A DNA stretch of 64,000 nucleotides, taken from contig NZ_NXGI01000002.1 of the NCBI RefSeq assembly GCF_002993025.1, positions 321,393 through 385,392 on the forward strand, in the 5' to 3' direction. Below are positions 36,372-47,532 of the stretch, piece after piece. Both the position numbers and the translations under genes were made by a program. This DNA comes from Arcobacter cryaerophilus gv. crypticus. Lineage in GTDB: Bacteria > Campylobacterota > Campylobacteria > Campylobacterales > Arcobacteraceae. Each line of letters opens with the position of its first letter. Position 1 is the first letter of the stretch. The notes under the pieces were generated by a model that was not told the DNA's origin, made no database searches, and was given only the letters and a program-made list of their open reading frames with translations.

Positions 36372-38396
36372 TTATATCTCATTTTTTATTTTTTCAAGCT
36401 CTTCTATTTTTGTTATAAATTGCTCTTTTTTATCTTTTACAAAAAGTATTCTATCTTTATTTATCTCTAAATATTGCTCTTTTGAGTATTTTATAATCTT
36501 AAAAAGGTAGTTTCTTTTTGAAGTTAAGAAGTCTTCTATTTTTTCAAAACCAAAATTTGCTTTTAGTTTTGCAACTATTTCATCTTCTCTTGGACAATTT
36601 ATAGAAAATCTACTTGGTTCTTTTTTGTATAACTCTTCGCTTTCTACTATTTGTTGTTCAAAATGAGCAATAGTTGCTTGTGTAATTTGAATATATGAAT
36701 AAGATAGTGCACCATTAAAATATCCAAATTTCTTTCTTAAAGCTGAAATATTTTCTAAAATTGCTTTATAGAAAACTCTTATAACATTTTCATAAACTTT
36801 TGCAGCAAAGTGTCTTGTATTTGAAAACTCAATATCTGAGGCTATTTCTCTATTTTTTCTTATAAGTTCATAGTTTTCTTGCCATTTTACAATATCATTT
36901 TTTACTATTCTAAAAACTTCTCTAAAAGATTCATCAGTATCTAACTCAACATTTTTAAGAAGTTTCATTGATCTTTTAAACATTTTATCAATAGTTTGGT
37001 CATCGTAAAATAAAGCTTTGTAAATAGCATCACTATCTACCCAGAATGTTTCAAAATCAAATTTTTCTATTTTTTCACCAAATAGTGATTTTGAAATTTC
37101 AAATCTTGTAGATTTTTTTCTTTTTATATTTTTAAATGTCTCATGTGCAATTTTATCCATGATACTTTCTAGAGAATTGTATATAGTAAATAGTTCATTT
37201 GAATATTGTTTATAAATATTATCAAAAGCTTCAAGAACTCTAGGTTCACAAGACTCTAAAATCTCAACTAAAGCATCATAAACTTTTATTATTGTTTCAT
37301 ACTCTTTTACTAAAATATCACAAAAACTTCTTAAATCTTTTTTTATAGCAAACTCTTTTGCTTCAGCAGCTTGCGGTCTAATAGTAGTTTCAATGAAATC
37401 TAAAACTTCTTGAATATTTGAGTCTTCTAAAAGTTTTGTATTATGTGTTGTATCAGCTAATTTTATAGACTTTATTCTATTTTTATGTTCAGATAAAAGT
37501 TTTTCAATGATATTGTTATTTTCAATTTCACTTGTTAAAAGCTCTTTTTTTAATTCAGATAATAGATTTATATTTTCATCTTCTATTAAAATATCTTTCT
37601 CTTTAGCTCTTCCTTCTAGTGCTTTTATTGCTGAAATTGGTACAACTTTTGCAAAATATTTACCAAATTTATCTTTTACATAATTCGTAGTTGTATCTAC
37701 TTGTTCAGTAGTTAATTTATCTTTTTGATTTAATACGCACAAAGATTTATTTTTGAAATGTTGCATATACTCTTCTAAAACTTGTGCTTCAGATAGTTTC
37801 CCAGCATTATCAATAAGTGTTAACCAAATAATTCCACCAACATCTTTTAAAACTCTTTTTGTAACATCTGTATCACTTTGTGACTGAGAGTTAAGCCCTG
37901 GAGTATCAACAAAAGATATATCTTTTAAAATAGGCATTGGAGCATAAAGAGTAAGATATTTTATATTTTGCATCTCATCTTGTCTTTGGTCTGTAAAATC
38001 AGCAATGCTTTCTATTGGTGCAAATTCTGTTGCTCCTGAATAGTATGTAATTTTAAGTTTAAAATCTTCACCATAATTTATAAAATTTACTTTAGAAGTA
38101 ACAGGTGTAATTCCAGTTGGTAAAATATTTCTTGAGAGTAGGGCATTTAAAAATGTAGATTTTCCAGCACTAAATTGTCCAGTAATTGCAACTTCCATAG
38201 GATATCTAGCTCTTTTTAATTGTTTATTTAAAATTGTATGAAACTGAATTGATGGATGGAATTTTTCATCTAGAAGTTTATCTACTGTTTTTTGAATTTC
38301 ACCAACTAATCCATCTTCATAAATTATCTCTTTTATTGAGTTGTTTTCATGATATTCATTAGCGAAGCTTTTTAGGATAGAATAATTTGCGCTCAT
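36372..38396 (-). CDS. Dynamin-like GTPase (CjDLP2/Cj0412-like)
   Basis: A 674-residue bacterial dynamin-like protein. The G1 P-loop is GQFSAGKS at residues 73-80, G3 is DTPGL at 164-168 and G4 is NQKD at 223-226. The remaining 450 residues are helical and match a stalk with a membrane-interacting tip. The gene shares one base (TAATG) with the upstream dynamin-like gene. The pair next to frd matches C. jejuni Cj0411/Cj0412, whose products form a tetramer that bridges membranes. Its role in this species would be membrane remodelling or repair by inference. Confidence 0.88.
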   Translation of the reverse strand: MSANYSILKSFANEYHENNSIKEIIYEDGLVGEIQKTVDKLLDEKFHPSIQFHTILNKQLKRARYPMEVAITGQFSAGKSTFLNALLSRNILPTGITPVTSKVNFINYGEDFKLKITYYSGATEFAPIESIADFTDQRQDEMQNIKYLTLYAPMPILKDISFVDTPGLNSQSQSDTDVTKRVLKDVGGIIWLTLIDNAGKLSEAQVLEEYMQHFKNKSLCVLNQKDKLTTEQVDTTTNYVKDKFGKYFAKVVPISAIKALEGRAKEKDILIEDENINLLSELKKELLTSEIENNNIIEKLLSEHKNRIKSIKLADTTHNTKLLEDSNIQEVLDFIETTIRPQAAEAKEFAIKKDLRSFCDILVKEYETIIKVYDALVEILESCEPRVLEAFDNIYKQYSNELFTIYNSLESIMDKIAHETFKNIKRKKSTRFEISKSLFGEKIEKFDFETFWVDSDAIYKALFYDDQTIDKMFKRSMKLLKNVELDTDESFREVFRIVKNDIVKWQENYELIRKNREIASDIEFSNTRHFAAKVYENVIRVFYKAILENISALRKKFGYFNGALSYSYIQITQATIAHFEQQIVESEELYKKEPSRFSINCPREDEIVAKLKANFGFEKIEDFLTSKRNYLFKIIKYSKEQYLEINKDRILFVKDKKEQFITKIEELEKIKNEI

Positions 38397-40738
38397 TAGT
38401 TTAATCCTTTTATATTTAACATAATACTTTCAAGTTTTTTGATATTTTTGTGTAAATTTATAGACAATTCAGCTTTATTTTTTTCATTATCTTCAAATGT
38501 TGAGATTTTCTCCTGAAGAGTTTCCTCTTCTTTTAGTAGTCTTTGTTCAAACTCTTTTATTGGAGCATTTAGTGTGGCAAAAAAGTTTTCAATTAAAAGT
38601 GAACTAACTTTTTTTGCTTTTATTTTAATATCTTCTTCGATAGCTTTGAATTGATTTTTAACTATATCTTCAATATTTCTATCAAGTTCATTTAGCTTTG
38701 TCTCTTTTGCATTTGTTACAGCTACAATTATTTGATTAACCATAATCTCATTGTTTGAAGTTAAAAATCCACTTTTAAAATCTTCTTGAAAAAATCCTCT
38801 AGCATCAAAATTCTCATTTTTGTGTCCAATTAAAAAACCTAAATCATGATATTTTTGTTCGCACTGTTCGCCTATTGTTTGCGATTTTTTGATAAATCTA
38901 TATCTATAATCTCTTATAACATCAATAATTCCATCTTTAATTGCAGTTTCAACAATAACTTTTACTCTTGCATTTTCAGGTCGTTTTTTTGTTTTTTCCA
39001 AAGAGTATCTAGTATCATTTACAACTCTTTGTTTTATTATAGTTTGAAGTTCAAATAGCTCACTTTGCAAAAATGTTTCTAAAGAGTCAATATATGATTT
39101 AGCATCATTTTTATAGTAATTTATATCTTCATTCATAGAAGAAAGAACTTTTTTATTCGTATCTTTTTTCTTATTAAATTCTATTAATTCTAGTTCAAGC
39201 TCATCTTTTGATTTATTTAATAAAGTTAGTTCATAGTGATTAAATCCTATTTGTTTCTCTAAAACTCTATTTATTTGAGTTTTTGCTGATTGAATTACTA
39301 AATCTCCTTTCGCAGAAGAAGTCCCAAATAAACTCTCCATTAAATAATTTTCTATCTCTAAAATTCCTGTATCTTCCAAAGTAAATCCAGCTTCTAGTGC
39401 TTCTTTTTCTCTTCCTGTTCTATGTAAAAGTGCCATATACCCTGATATTGGAATAAACTTTATAGTTTTTAAAATATGATCTAGCTGTGAGTCTTTATTT
39501 TGAGCTTTTAGTTGTCTTTGTATTGAAGTTTTAGTATATTGTATAACTTCATCTAGATTTTTTTTAGTTACAGTATCAGCTCTTGTAATTACAACCAAAA
39601 GTTTTGATATATTTTGATATAAAACAGCATCAATTATAAACTCAACATCTTTTAAAGTTGCACTTTGAGATACATTCATAAGATGTATCATCATATCACA
39701 CTTGCTAATATACTCTTTAGTAATCTCTTCTCTTTGAATAACAGGGTCATCAAGACCTGGAGTATCAACTATTTCTATTCCATCACTTAAAAATTTAAGA
39801 TTGCTTCCAAGTTCAACATATTTTACAAGGTTACATTTTTTTGCACTATGTTCTGCCGAAGTATAAGATTTTAAATCATTTATATCAACTTCATCAAATC
39901 TTGAAGTTTCTCGTACATAATTTTTTAGATTTTCACCAAAAACTCTATTTGTTTCATCTACAAAATCTCGCATACTTTCTAAACTATTTGCACTATCTTT
40001 TATCTTTTGCCACTCTTTTTTGTTCCAGTAAAAAACTTTTGCATTATCAGTTGGATTATGTTTTACAATTGTTAAATTTGCAGTTTCAGGAACAACAGCA
40101 CTTCCTAGAATCTCTCTTCCCATTAAAGCATTTAACATTGTAGATTTACCAGCATTCATAACACCTGTTATTCCAATAGAGAACTTTTGATTGTTCATAT
40201 AAGAGTTTATATCTTCAAGTTCTAGTAAAATTTCTTTACTTTTTAGCTCTTTTTTTAGTTCATTTAAAGTATTTTCAATAATAATTTTTAACTCTTTAAA
40301 TGATGTTTTACTATCATTATCAATCTTTTTTATATGTTCTAAATCACTATCTTCTATATTTTTATTTTCAAATAATGAAATTAGTTTTTTAAAACCTTCT
40401 GTATTTAAAATATTTTGATTATTTAAATACTCAAATGATTCAATTAAAGTTGTTATTAAATCTTTAGAACTTTTTTCATAAATCAATTCGATAATATTGT
40501 TTTGAATATGATGAAACTCATTTATATTTGATGGAGTTTTAATATTTATTTGTTGACAAAGTGTTTTAAAGGAGTTTAAATTTAAGTATTTATCGTAGTT
40601 TTTTCTATTTGCACTAATAATTAATGCAAATATTGTAAAAGAGTTATCATTTAAAATTACATCAAGAGGCTCAAGCTCTAAATTTTTCTGAAAACTAATA
40701 CCATGGTACAACAAAAAATAGTCATTTGATAAACTCAT
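38396..40738 (-). CDS. Dynamin-like GTPase (CjDLP1/Cj0411-like)
   Basis: A 780-residue dynamin-like protein with an N-terminal extension of about 160 residues before the GTPase domain, which the partner lacks. G1 is GVMNAGKST (192-200), G3 DTPGLDDP (325-332) and G4 TRAD (385-388). Long helical segments follow, with heptad-like charge patterns to the C-terminus. The AGGAGAG ribosome binding site lies immediately after a strong hairpin that separates it from frdB. It is co-translated with the second GTPase; the two probably assemble together, as shown for the C. jejuni proteins. Confidence 0.88.
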   Translation of the reverse strand: MSLSNDYFLLYHGISFQKNLELEPLDVILNDNSFTIFALIISANRKNYDKYLNLNSFKTLCQQINIKTPSNINEFHHIQNNIIELIYEKSSKDLITTLIESFEYLNNQNILNTEGFKKLISLFENKNIEDSDLEHIKKIDNDSKTSFKELKIIIENTLNELKKELKSKEILLELEDINSYMNNQKFSIGITGVMNAGKSTMLNALMGREILGSAVVPETANLTIVKHNPTDNAKVFYWNKKEWQKIKDSANSLESMRDFVDETNRVFGENLKNYVRETSRFDEVDINDLKSYTSAEHSAKKCNLVKYVELGSNLKFLSDGIEIVDTPGLDDPVIQREEITKEYISKCDMMIHLMNVSQSATLKDVEFIIDAVLYQNISKLLVVITRADTVTKKNLDEVIQYTKTSIQRQLKAQNKDSQLDHILKTIKFIPISGYMALLHRTGREKEALEAGFTLEDTGILEIENYLMESLFGTSSAKGDLVIQSAKTQINRVLEKQIGFNHYELTLLNKSKDELELELIEFNKKKDTNKKVLSSMNEDINYYKNDAKSYIDSLETFLQSELFELQTIIKQRVVNDTRYSLEKTKKRPENARVKVIVETAIKDGIIDVIRDYRYRFIKKSQTIGEQCEQKYHDLGFLIGHKNENFDARGFFQEDFKSGFLTSNNEIMVNQIIVAVTNAKETKLNELDRNIEDIVKNQFKAIEEDIKIKAKKVSSLLIENFFATLNAPIKEFEQRLLKEEETLQEKISTFEDNEKNKAELSINLHKNIKKLESIMLNIKGLN

Positions 40739-40756
40739 CCATTCTCTCCTAAATAA

Positions 40757-40792
40757 AAAAAGTTAAATATCTCTAATGATATTTAACTTTTT
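40757..40792 (-). terminator. Strong terminator-like hairpin just before the dynamin ribosome binding site
   Basis: A perfect 15-bp stem, AAAAAGTTAAATATC with GATATTTAACTTTTT, and a 6-base loop. On the minus strand it is followed by a run of T and then, within ten bases, the AGGAGAG of the dynamin-like gene. It would end frd transcripts or act as an attenuator. Confidence 0.8.
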
Positions 40793-40803
40793 CTATTATT
40801 TAC

Positions 40804-40830
40804 ATTTATGAAGGTAAAACCTTCATAAAT
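40804..40830 (-). terminator. Second hairpin after frdB
   Basis: A perfect 11-bp stem, ATTTATGAAGG with CCTTCATAAAT, and a TAAAA loop, three bases after the frdB stop. It has no T-tract on the minus strand, so it may protect the 3' end of the frd message or work with the next hairpin. Confidence 0.6.
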
Positions 40831-40832
40831 AA

Positions 40833-41564
40833 CTATCTAAGTGCTACCAATTTTCTTCTTAAGTAAGCAATTTTATTTTGTAGTGGTAAATGTTTTGGAC
40901 AATGGTCTTCGCAAGCCAGAAGTGACATACAACCAAATACTCCATCATCATCACCGATTAGTTCATAGAAATCTTCAGCTGTTCTGCTGTCGTGTGGATC
41001 TATTTCAAATCTAGCAACTCTATTTAGTCCAACTGGTCCAACAAAGTTTGGTCTCATTAGCATTGTTCCACAAGAAGCAACACAAATACCACACTCAATA
41101 CATCTATCAAGTTCAAAAGTATCATTTGCAACTTTTGGCTCAATTCTATCTTCAAGTTTTGATATATCTACTTTATGATCTGAGTGAACCCAAGATTCAA
41201 CTCTTTTACTCATACTATCCATCCATTTTCCAGTATTTACTGATAAATCTTTGATTAGTTCAAATGCAGGCATTGGCATTAATTGTAATTTTCCAGTTGG
41301 ATAGTTTGCGATTAATGCTCTACAACCTAATACTGGTTTTCCATTAACCATCATTCCACAACTTCCACAAATTCCAGCTCTACAAACAAAGTCAAAAGAT
41401 AAATCAGGATCGTGAAACTCTCTTATTTGAGTTAGAGCAATAAAAAGAGTCATACCTGGTGTCTCTTCTAACTTATATTCAACGAAGTGAGGTTTTGAAA
41501 CCTTGCTTCTAGGATTATATTTAAGAACTGAAATTGTAATTTCTCTACCTTTTTGCGTGCTCAT
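40833..41564 (-). CDS. frdB: Fumarate reductase iron-sulfur subunit
   Basis: Carries electrons between the diheme cytochrome b and the flavin subunit. The [2Fe-2S] site has Cys61, Cys66, Cys69 and Cys81 ([10 protein letters not shown], then GCR). The [4Fe-4S] and [3Fe-4S] sites lie in [25 protein letters not shown]. The 243-residue length matches Wolinella FrdB. It overlaps frdA by one base. Confidence 0.94.
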   Translation of the reverse strand: MSTQKGREITISVLKYNPRSKVSKPHFVEYKLEETPGMTLFIALTQIREFHDPDLSFDFVCRAGICGSCGMMVNGKPVLGCRALIANYPTGKLQLMPMPAFELIKDLSVNTGKWMDSMSKRVESWVHSDHKVDISKLEDRIEPKVANDTFELDRCIECGICVASCGTMLMRPNFVGPVGLNRVARFEIDPHDSRTAEDFYELIGDDDGVFGCMSLLACEDHCPKHLPLQNKIAYLRRKLVALR

Positions 41565-43549
41565 TATTTATCTCCTGCTCTTTCATTTTTCTCTTTATAG
41601 TTCATTGGTAAATCAAATGGCATTAATGCATCTTGAATTTGATGTCTATCTTTTCCTTCAGATTCCATTTTCTCAGTTATACTATCAACTTGCTCTTGTC
41701 TAACTGCTGATAATTCATGCTCAATAATCATACCTTTTGCACCATATCCTCTAAATGCAGGAGGCATTTCCATTTTCATAATATCAAGCGGTTCATAAGT
41801 AATAGTTGGTTCCATATCATTTGGATTTGTCCAAGATGTAAGAGTTCTATTTAACCAATTTTTATCATCTCTCATTAAGAAATCTTCTCTATAGTGAGCA
41901 CCTCTTGATTCAGTTCTCTCTCTTGCACCTTTAGCAACACAAAGTGCTACTTTCAACATTTTTGGCACTCTATAAGCTTCTTCAAGTTCTGGATTTCCAG
42001 CTCTTTCTTTAGATTTAATATTAATTTTTTTAGTTTTAGCCAAAAGTTCTTTTAACTCTTCAACAGCTTCTTTTAGTGGTTCTCCACTTCTAAAAATTCC
42101 AACTTTGTCATCCATTAGTTGTTTCATTCTATTTTTGATTTTGAAAATATCTTCACTACCTTCATAAGCTAAAAGTTCATCTAAATATTTATCTTGCTCA
42201 TCTAAGAACTTTTGTACAGTTTTTGTAGGAATTGTTACATCATTTTCCAAACAATAATCAGCAAAGTAGTTACCAATAATCATACCAGCAACAACTGTTT
42301 CAGAAACACTATTTCCTCCAAGTCTATTAAATCCGTGCATATCCCAACAAGCAGCTTCACCACAAGCAAATAATCCTGCTAAATTTTGAGATTCTCCTGT
42401 TTTTTTTGTTCTAATTCCACCCATTGAGTAGTGTTGCATTGGAAGAACTGGAGCCCAACCTTTTGGACCTTCATCAGCTGGATCTATTCCGTTGAAAATT
42501 TGACAAATCTCTTGAACATCTCTTAAGTTTTTCTCAATATGCTCTCTTCCTAAAATAGAAATATCTAGCCATACGTGATATCCATAAGGAGAAGGAACAC
42601 CTTTACCATTTCTAATATGCTCAATCATTCTTCTTGAAACAACGTCTCTTGATGCTAATTCTTTTTTCTCAGGCTCATAATCAGGCATAAATCTGTGACC
42701 ATCAACGTCTCTTAGAATTCCACCATCTCCTCTACAACCCTCTGTTAATAAAATTCCAGATGGTACGATTGGTGTTGGATGGAACTGAACAGCTTCCATA
42801 TTTCCTAAAGTTGCAATTCCAGTTTCTAAAGCAATTGCAGCCCCTGTTCCTTCACAAATAACAGCATTTGTTGTTTGTTTAAATACTCTTCCATATCCAC
42901 CTGTTGCTATACATGTACCTTTTGCAACATAAGCTTCTAATTCACCAGTAATTAAATCTCGTACAATTGCTCCATAACATCTTCCATTTTCATGAATTAA
43001 GCTTAAAGCTTCTTTTCTATCTCTAATATCAACATCATGTCTTAAAGCTTCATTTGCAACACCAAAAAGCATAGTGTGTCCAGTTGCATCTGCTGTATAA
43101 CATGTTCTCCATTTTTTAGTACCACCAAAGTCTCTTGAAGTTATAAGTCCGTGTCTATCTTCATCTTCTGTAATAGTTGTTTTTTTAGCATTTATAACAG
43201 CTTCTCTAGTACCTTTTTCAACTCTACTCCAAGGAACACCCCAAGCAGCTAACTCACGAATTGCTTTTGGAGCAGTGTGAACAAACATTCTTGCAACATC
43301 TTGATCACATCCCCAGTCACTACCTTTTACAGTATCTGCAAAGTGTAAATCTTCATTATCTCCATCAGACATCTTAGAGTTTCCTACAGATGCTTGCATA
43401 CCACCTTGCGCAGCAGCACTATGAGATCTTTTAACTGGAACTAAAGATAAAACAGTTGTACTTAAACCTTTTTTTTGTGCAGCAACAGCAGCTCTAAGAC
43501 CTGCAAGTCCTCCACCAATTACTAATGCATCACAGTAATTAATTTTCAT
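41564..43549 (-). CDS. frdA: Fumarate reductase flavoprotein subunit
   Basis: Reduces fumarate to succinate at a covalently bound FAD on the cytoplasmic side. His43 in [12 protein letters not shown] is the FAD-linking residue. GGGLAGLRA is the dinucleotide fold. The catalytic stretches [20 protein letters not shown] and [11 protein letters not shown] are present. At 661 residues it closely follows Wolinella and Campylobacter FrdA, including the extended middle region, which separates it from succinate dehydrogenase-type SdhA. It is coupled to frdC and frdB by overlapping stops and starts. Confidence 0.95.
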   Translation of the reverse strand: MKINYCDALVIGGGLAGLRAAVAAQKKGLSTTVLSLVPVKRSHSAAAQGGMQASVGNSKMSDGDNEDLHFADTVKGSDWGCDQDVARMFVHTAPKAIRELAAWGVPWSRVEKGTREAVINAKKTTITEDEDRHGLITSRDFGGTKKWRTCYTADATGHTMLFGVANEALRHDVDIRDRKEALSLIHENGRCYGAIVRDLITGELEAYVAKGTCIATGGYGRVFKQTTNAVICEGTGAAIALETGIATLGNMEAVQFHPTPIVPSGILLTEGCRGDGGILRDVDGHRFMPDYEPEKKELASRDVVSRRMIEHIRNGKGVPSPYGYHVWLDISILGREHIEKNLRDVQEICQIFNGIDPADEGPKGWAPVLPMQHYSMGGIRTKKTGESQNLAGLFACGEAACWDMHGFNRLGGNSVSETVVAGMIIGNYFADYCLENDVTIPTKTVQKFLDEQDKYLDELLAYEGSEDIFKIKNRMKQLMDDKVGIFRSGEPLKEAVEELKELLAKTKKINIKSKERAGNPELEEAYRVPKMLKVALCVAKGARERTESRGAHYREDFLMRDDKNWLNRTLTSWTNPNDMEPTITYEPLDIMKMEMPPAFRGYGAKGMIIEHELSAVRQEQVDSITEKMESEGKDRHQIQDALMPFDLPMNYKEKNERAGDK

Positions 43550-44349
43550 TATGCGATTCCTCCAACACTTTTAGTTTTTAAGTCATAATTCATAATATGT
43601 GCAGATGGTTTAAATGAATCTCTAGGAACATTGTTTTTAGAGTTTTCGTAACCAATTTTCATATAAGCAGCAAGTGAAGCAAATCCTAAAACTAAGAAAA
43701 ATACTGTTAATGCCCATTTAAGTTTTTTAAGTGCTTTTCTCGTTGCTTTTGGATTTTCACCATCAAACCATCCCCATTTTACGCAAAGTCTATAAAGACC
43801 AATTGTTCCATGGAATTCAACAGCTAATAATAAAAGAATATATAGTGGCCACATATATTCATCCCAAACTCTTGCACTACTTTCGTAAGGACCTATTTGA
43901 TCTGGATGTGTCATAATTACATACAAATGCACTGAACCTAAGAAGAACATTGCAAATCCTGTAAATGCTTGTGTAAACCATAGTTTTGTGTCATCATGTC
44001 CCATACTTTTTGCATGAGCTTTTATTACTTGATACTGTTTAAAGTTACCTGGTAATTTTCTCATTCCTAAAGCTGCATGAACAATAAAAATAACAAAAAT
44101 AACAAGTGCAGCAATAGATACTAAAAGAGGATTTCCATCTTCAAATATAAAGCTACCTTCTAATAATTTTGTAACTTGGTACATAAAATCATTTGACACC
44201 AAAATTGATGCAACAAGCATCATATGCGCCCACATAAATAAAGCTAAAAAACCACCTGTAAAACTTTGAATAAAGTCAAGTTTTGCAGGTAATCTACTTT
44301 TTTTCCCTTCTTCTGTTTTCCCTAAATAACCCTCTATTAGGTCACTCAT
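43549..44349 (-). CDS. frdC: Fumarate reductase diheme cytochrome b subunit
   Basis: A 266-residue membrane subunit with five helices that oxidises menaquinol. Four heme ligands correspond to those of Wolinella FrdC: His42 (MWAHMM), His91 (FIVHAAL), His141 (GSVHLY) and His180 (VEFHG). Glu178 of AVEFHG and Glu64 match the two Glu residues (E180 and E66 of Wolinella) needed for proton-coupled electron transfer and quinol oxidation. It is first in the frd operon. AAAGGAT precedes the ATG and a TATAAT lies upstream. Confidence 0.94.
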   Translation of the reverse strand: MSDLIEGYLGKTEEGKKSRLPAKLDFIQSFTGGFLALFMWAHMMLVASILVSNDFMYQVTKLLEGSFIFEDGNPLLVSIAALVIFVIFIVHAALGMRKLPGNFKQYQVIKAHAKSMGHDDTKLWFTQAFTGFAMFFLGSVHLYVIMTHPDQIGPYESSARVWDEYMWPLYILLLLAVEFHGTIGLYRLCVKWGWFDGENPKATRKALKKLKWALTVFFLVLGFASLAAYMKIGYENSKNNVPRDSFKPSAHIMNYDLKTKSVGGIA

Positions 44350-44394
44350 TTGCTATCCTTTTCTTTAGATTTAGATTTAACAACATAATATCAA

Positions 44395-44400
44395 ATTATA
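44395..44400 (-). promoter_or_regulatory. -10 element for the frd operon
   Basis: Perfect TATAAT on the minus strand, about 46 bases before the frdC start. A TTGACT lies upstream but at too short a spacing (11) for this -10, so the -35 is uncertain. Confidence 0.5.
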
Positions 44401-44463
44401 GGTTTAAAATTAGTCAATAAAAAAGGTTTTTGTTAAAAAAATATAAAAGATTGTAAAAAAGTG

Positions 44464-44494
44464 ACATTTAGCCCATTATTACTGGACTAAATGT
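44464..44494 (-). terminator. Terminator at the end of the nuo operon
   Basis: An 11-base stem, ACATTTAGCCC with GGACTAAATGT, with one mismatch and a 9-base loop. It is followed on the minus strand by CACTTTTTT. It lies 35 bases after the nuoN stop and before the frd promoter. Confidence 0.7.
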
Positions 44495-44529
44495 TAAAAT
44501 ATAGTTTTAGAGTGTTACTAAAATACTCA

Positions 44530-46047
44530 CTATAAAAATAGAGATTTCACAGCTAGTTGTGCAAAGTTTATTAAAGTATCAATATTTAATACAGGAATAA
44601 AGAATACAACAGCAGAACCAATACCACCAACAACAGTTAATATTGCAACAAAAAGTATTGCATAAGTAGAAACTCTACTGTCGTTGAAATCTTCGCTTAT
44701 GCACTCTTCTTTTGGAGGGTAAAAATACATAACAGCAATTAATCTTAGATAATAGTACATTGAAACTATTGTTGCAAAAATTGCAAAAATTGCTAATGCA
44801 ACATATCCAGCTTTTAATGCTTCTGTAAATACATAAACTTTTCCTATAAAACCTATAGTTCCAGGGATTCCTGCAAGTGATAGCATAAATATTGTCATCA
44901 TTGCAGCTAAAAATGGTCTTTGTTTTGCTAAACCTTTAAAGTCATCAAAAGTAACTTTAATATTTGTCTCTGAAATAATATGAGAAGCTAATCCAAATGC
45001 ACCAAGTGCAGATACTAAATAAGCTATTAAATAGAACATTATAGAGTATGCAGCTTCAATATTTACTATTGAATTATTTGCATAACTTAAAGATATAAAT
45101 GCAAGAAGTAAATAACCTGTGTGTACTATTGAAGAAGCTGCTAACATTCTTTTTACAATATCTTGTGTAATAGCAAGCCAAGTTCCAAATAAAAGAGTCA
45201 TAATAATTACAACTTGTAAAATAGTATCCCAGAAATCTATGATTGGAGCTATGTAATCTAAGATTAATCTCATAAAAAATGAGAATATAGCAATTTTAAA
45301 TGTAGATGCCATATATGCTGTAATAATCATAGGGGCACCTCTATAGATATCTAGTACCCAAGATTGGAACGGAAATGCTGCAATTTTGAAAAGGAAAGTA
45401 AATAAAATTAGAGTTAAACCAATATATAAAAGCTCAAGATTTGAACCATTACTTGCTTGAATGTATGAATAAATATCTGCTAAATTTGTACTTGCAACAG
45501 TTCCAAAAACTAAAACAAGTCCTAGTAGGAAAAATGCACCAATAAATGCACCAAGCACTAAATATTTAAAAATAGCTTCAACTCTTTTTGAATCATCACT
45601 ATTGTAACCAACCATAATATATACACTAAATGATGCAATTTCTAATGCAATAAATGCAGTTATTAGCTCATTTGCTTGTGCTAAAACCATCATTCCAAAT
45701 AGAGAAAAAAGTAAAATACTAAAAAATTCACCTTTGAAATAACTTCTATGTTGTAAATAGTGTTCACCAATTAAAATTGTTAATAAAGTTCCTAAAATCA
45801 ATAAAATATTAAAGAAATTCGAGAAAGTATCGAAAGTCAAAACATTATTTAAAAAACTATCATAAGGTTGAACAGAATATAGAGTATTTGCATTTAAAAG
45901 TGCAAATACTAATGCCGAAACTAAAAATAGTGAAGATACAAAAATATGACTTTTTACACTAATTTTTTCATACATACTCATAAATAACAGAGCAATAGCT
46001 CCAAATAAAACCAGTAAAGTTGGAATTAAATAAATAAAATTACTCAT
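44530..46047 (-). CDS. nuoN: NADH-quinone oxidoreductase subunit N
   Basis: One of three antiporter-like proton-pumping subunits of complex I, with about 14 membrane helices in 505 residues. [14 protein letters not shown] carries the conserved Glu of the half-channel, and [20 protein letters not shown] is the Lys-containing helix. The gene is last in the operon and overlaps nuoM by four bases (ATGA). Confidence 0.93.
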   Translation of the reverse strand: MSNFIYLIPTLLVLFGAIALLFMSMYEKISVKSHIFVSSLFLVSALVFALLNANTLYSVQPYDSFLNNVLTFDTFSNFFNILLILGTLLTILIGEHYLQHRSYFKGEFFSILLFSLFGMMVLAQANELITAFIALEIASFSVYIMVGYNSDDSKRVEAIFKYLVLGAFIGAFFLLGLVLVFGTVASTNLADIYSYIQASNGSNLELLYIGLTLILFTFLFKIAAFPFQSWVLDIYRGAPMIITAYMASTFKIAIFSFFMRLILDYIAPIIDFWDTILQVVIIMTLLFGTWLAITQDIVKRMLAASSIVHTGYLLLAFISLSYANNSIVNIEAAYSIMFYLIAYLVSALGAFGLASHIISETNIKVTFDDFKGLAKQRPFLAAMMTIFMLSLAGIPGTIGFIGKVYVFTEALKAGYVALAIFAIFATIVSMYYYLRLIAVMYFYPPKEECISEDFNDSRVSTYAILFVAILTVVGGIGSAVVFFIPVLNIDTLINFAQLAVKSLFL

Positions 46048-47531
46048 TTTGTTGCTCCAATTTGTAAAATATCTTGTAAGTAGTGCGTAACTGTTGGTTC
46101 AAATTTATCTATAAAAACTTCTGGATAAAATCCCATAACAAACACTAAAACAACCCATGGAACAAGTCCAACAATCTCTTTAATTTTTAAATCTCTCATA
46201 TTAAGTTCAGCTGAACCTTCAGGTCTATCTTGCAAAATTGCTCTTTGAAACATCCAAAGCATATAAGAAGCTCCAATAACAACTGATAAAGCAGCAATAG
46301 CACCTAGATAAATATTAAAGTTAAATACACCAAATATTATAAGTAATTCAGAAACAAATCCATTTGTACCTGGAAGTCCAACATTTGCAAAAAGCATAAC
46401 AGCAAAAACAAATGTAAAAATAGGAGCTTTTTTTGCAATTCCACCTAAATCTTTTATAGTTTTAAATCCTGTTTGTTCTTGCATTAATCCTACAAGTAAA
46501 AATAGTGCTCCAGTTGCTATTGCGTGAGCAATAATTAAATATAAAGCCCCATTTATACCATAAGAGTTTAGCGAAAAAATACCAGCAGCTATGAAACTTA
46601 AGTGAGAAGCTGACGAGTAAGCAAACATTCTTTTAATATCATCTTGCATAAGTGCAGCTATTCCAAAGTATACAAGACCAAAAAGACCAATAATTACAAA
46701 CCAAGTTGAAAACTCAATATAAACCTCTGGAAATAGTGGTATCATAAATCTTAAAATAGCATAAACTCCTAGTTTTGCCATAATCGATGATAGTAAAAAT
46801 ACAGCACCAGTTGGAGCATTTTTATATGTTTCCATAATCCAAGTATGAAGAGGAAATAGTGGAATTTTTATAGCAAATGCTACTAAAAAACCTAAAAATA
46901 ACCAAATTTTTGTATTGTAATCAAGTATTGATATTTGCATTAGTTTATCATAAGCAAAAGACCAAACACCAAACTCATTATGATATGCAACACCTAGGTA
47001 TAAAATTGCTACAAGCATTAAAAGTGATCCAGCCATTGTATAAACTGTTACTTTGATTGTTGTAAAAACTTTATCACCAAATCCAAATTGACCAATCATA
47101 AGAAAAACTGGTAAAAGCATAATTTCCCAAAAGAAGTAGAAAAGAACAATATCTAATGAAAGAAGAGTTCCAGTAACACCACTTTGAACTAAAAGCATAT
47201 TTATCCAATAGCCTTTAGTTTTACCTTCCCATAAAAGTAAATATGAAGTTGGAATTAAAATTGCAATCATCATTAAAATTGTTAATGAGATTCCATCTAA
47301 ACCAATATAGTAATTTATACCATATGTTTCAATCCAAGCAACATTTGTTACAAATTGCATTCCAGAACTTGGTTCAAATTCTAAATAAAGTTTGAGCACA
47401 AGTGCTAAAATAACTGTAGTTGTAAGAAATGCAATATTTCTAATAGTATTTACATCTCTAGTTGTTATCATTAAACCTAATGCTACAATAGCAGGTAAAA
47501 ATATAATAAATGAAAGAATATCTGCACTCAT
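46044..47531 (-). CDS. nuoM: NADH-quinone oxidoreductase subunit M
   Basis: Antiporter-like pumping subunit, 495 residues and about 14 helices. The conserved Glu is in [15 protein letters not shown], and the Lys helix is [23 protein letters not shown]. The sequence [13 protein letters not shown] near the C-terminal third is typical of NuoM. It ends in the start of nuoN. Confidence 0.94.
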   Translation of the reverse strand: MSADILSFIIFLPAIVALGLMITTRDVNTIRNIAFLTTTVILALVLKLYLEFEPSSGMQFVTNVAWIETYGINYYIGLDGISLTILMMIAILIPTSYLLLWEGKTKGYWINMLLVQSGVTGTLLSLDIVLFYFFWEIMLLPVFLMIGQFGFGDKVFTTIKVTVYTMAGSLLMLVAILYLGVAYHNEFGVWSFAYDKLMQISILDYNTKIWLFLGFLVAFAIKIPLFPLHTWIMETYKNAPTGAVFLLSSIMAKLGVYAILRFMIPLFPEVYIEFSTWFVIIGLFGLVYFGIAALMQDDIKRMFAYSSASHLSFIAAGIFSLNSYGINGALYLIIAHAIATGALFLLVGLMQEQTGFKTIKDLGGIAKKAPIFTFVFAVMLFANVGLPGTNGFVSELLIIFGVFNFNIYLGAIAALSVVIGASYMLWMFQRAILQDRPEGSAELNMRDLKIKEIVGLVPWVVLVFVMGFYPEVFIDKFEPTVTHYLQDILQIGATK

Positions 47532-47532
47532 A

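Noticed and set aside
39841-40143. 100-codon plus-strand frame opposite the dynamin-like gene
   Set aside because: Composition is Leu/His-rich, as expected from the complement of a Lys/Glu-rich AT-biased gene; there is no ribosome binding site.
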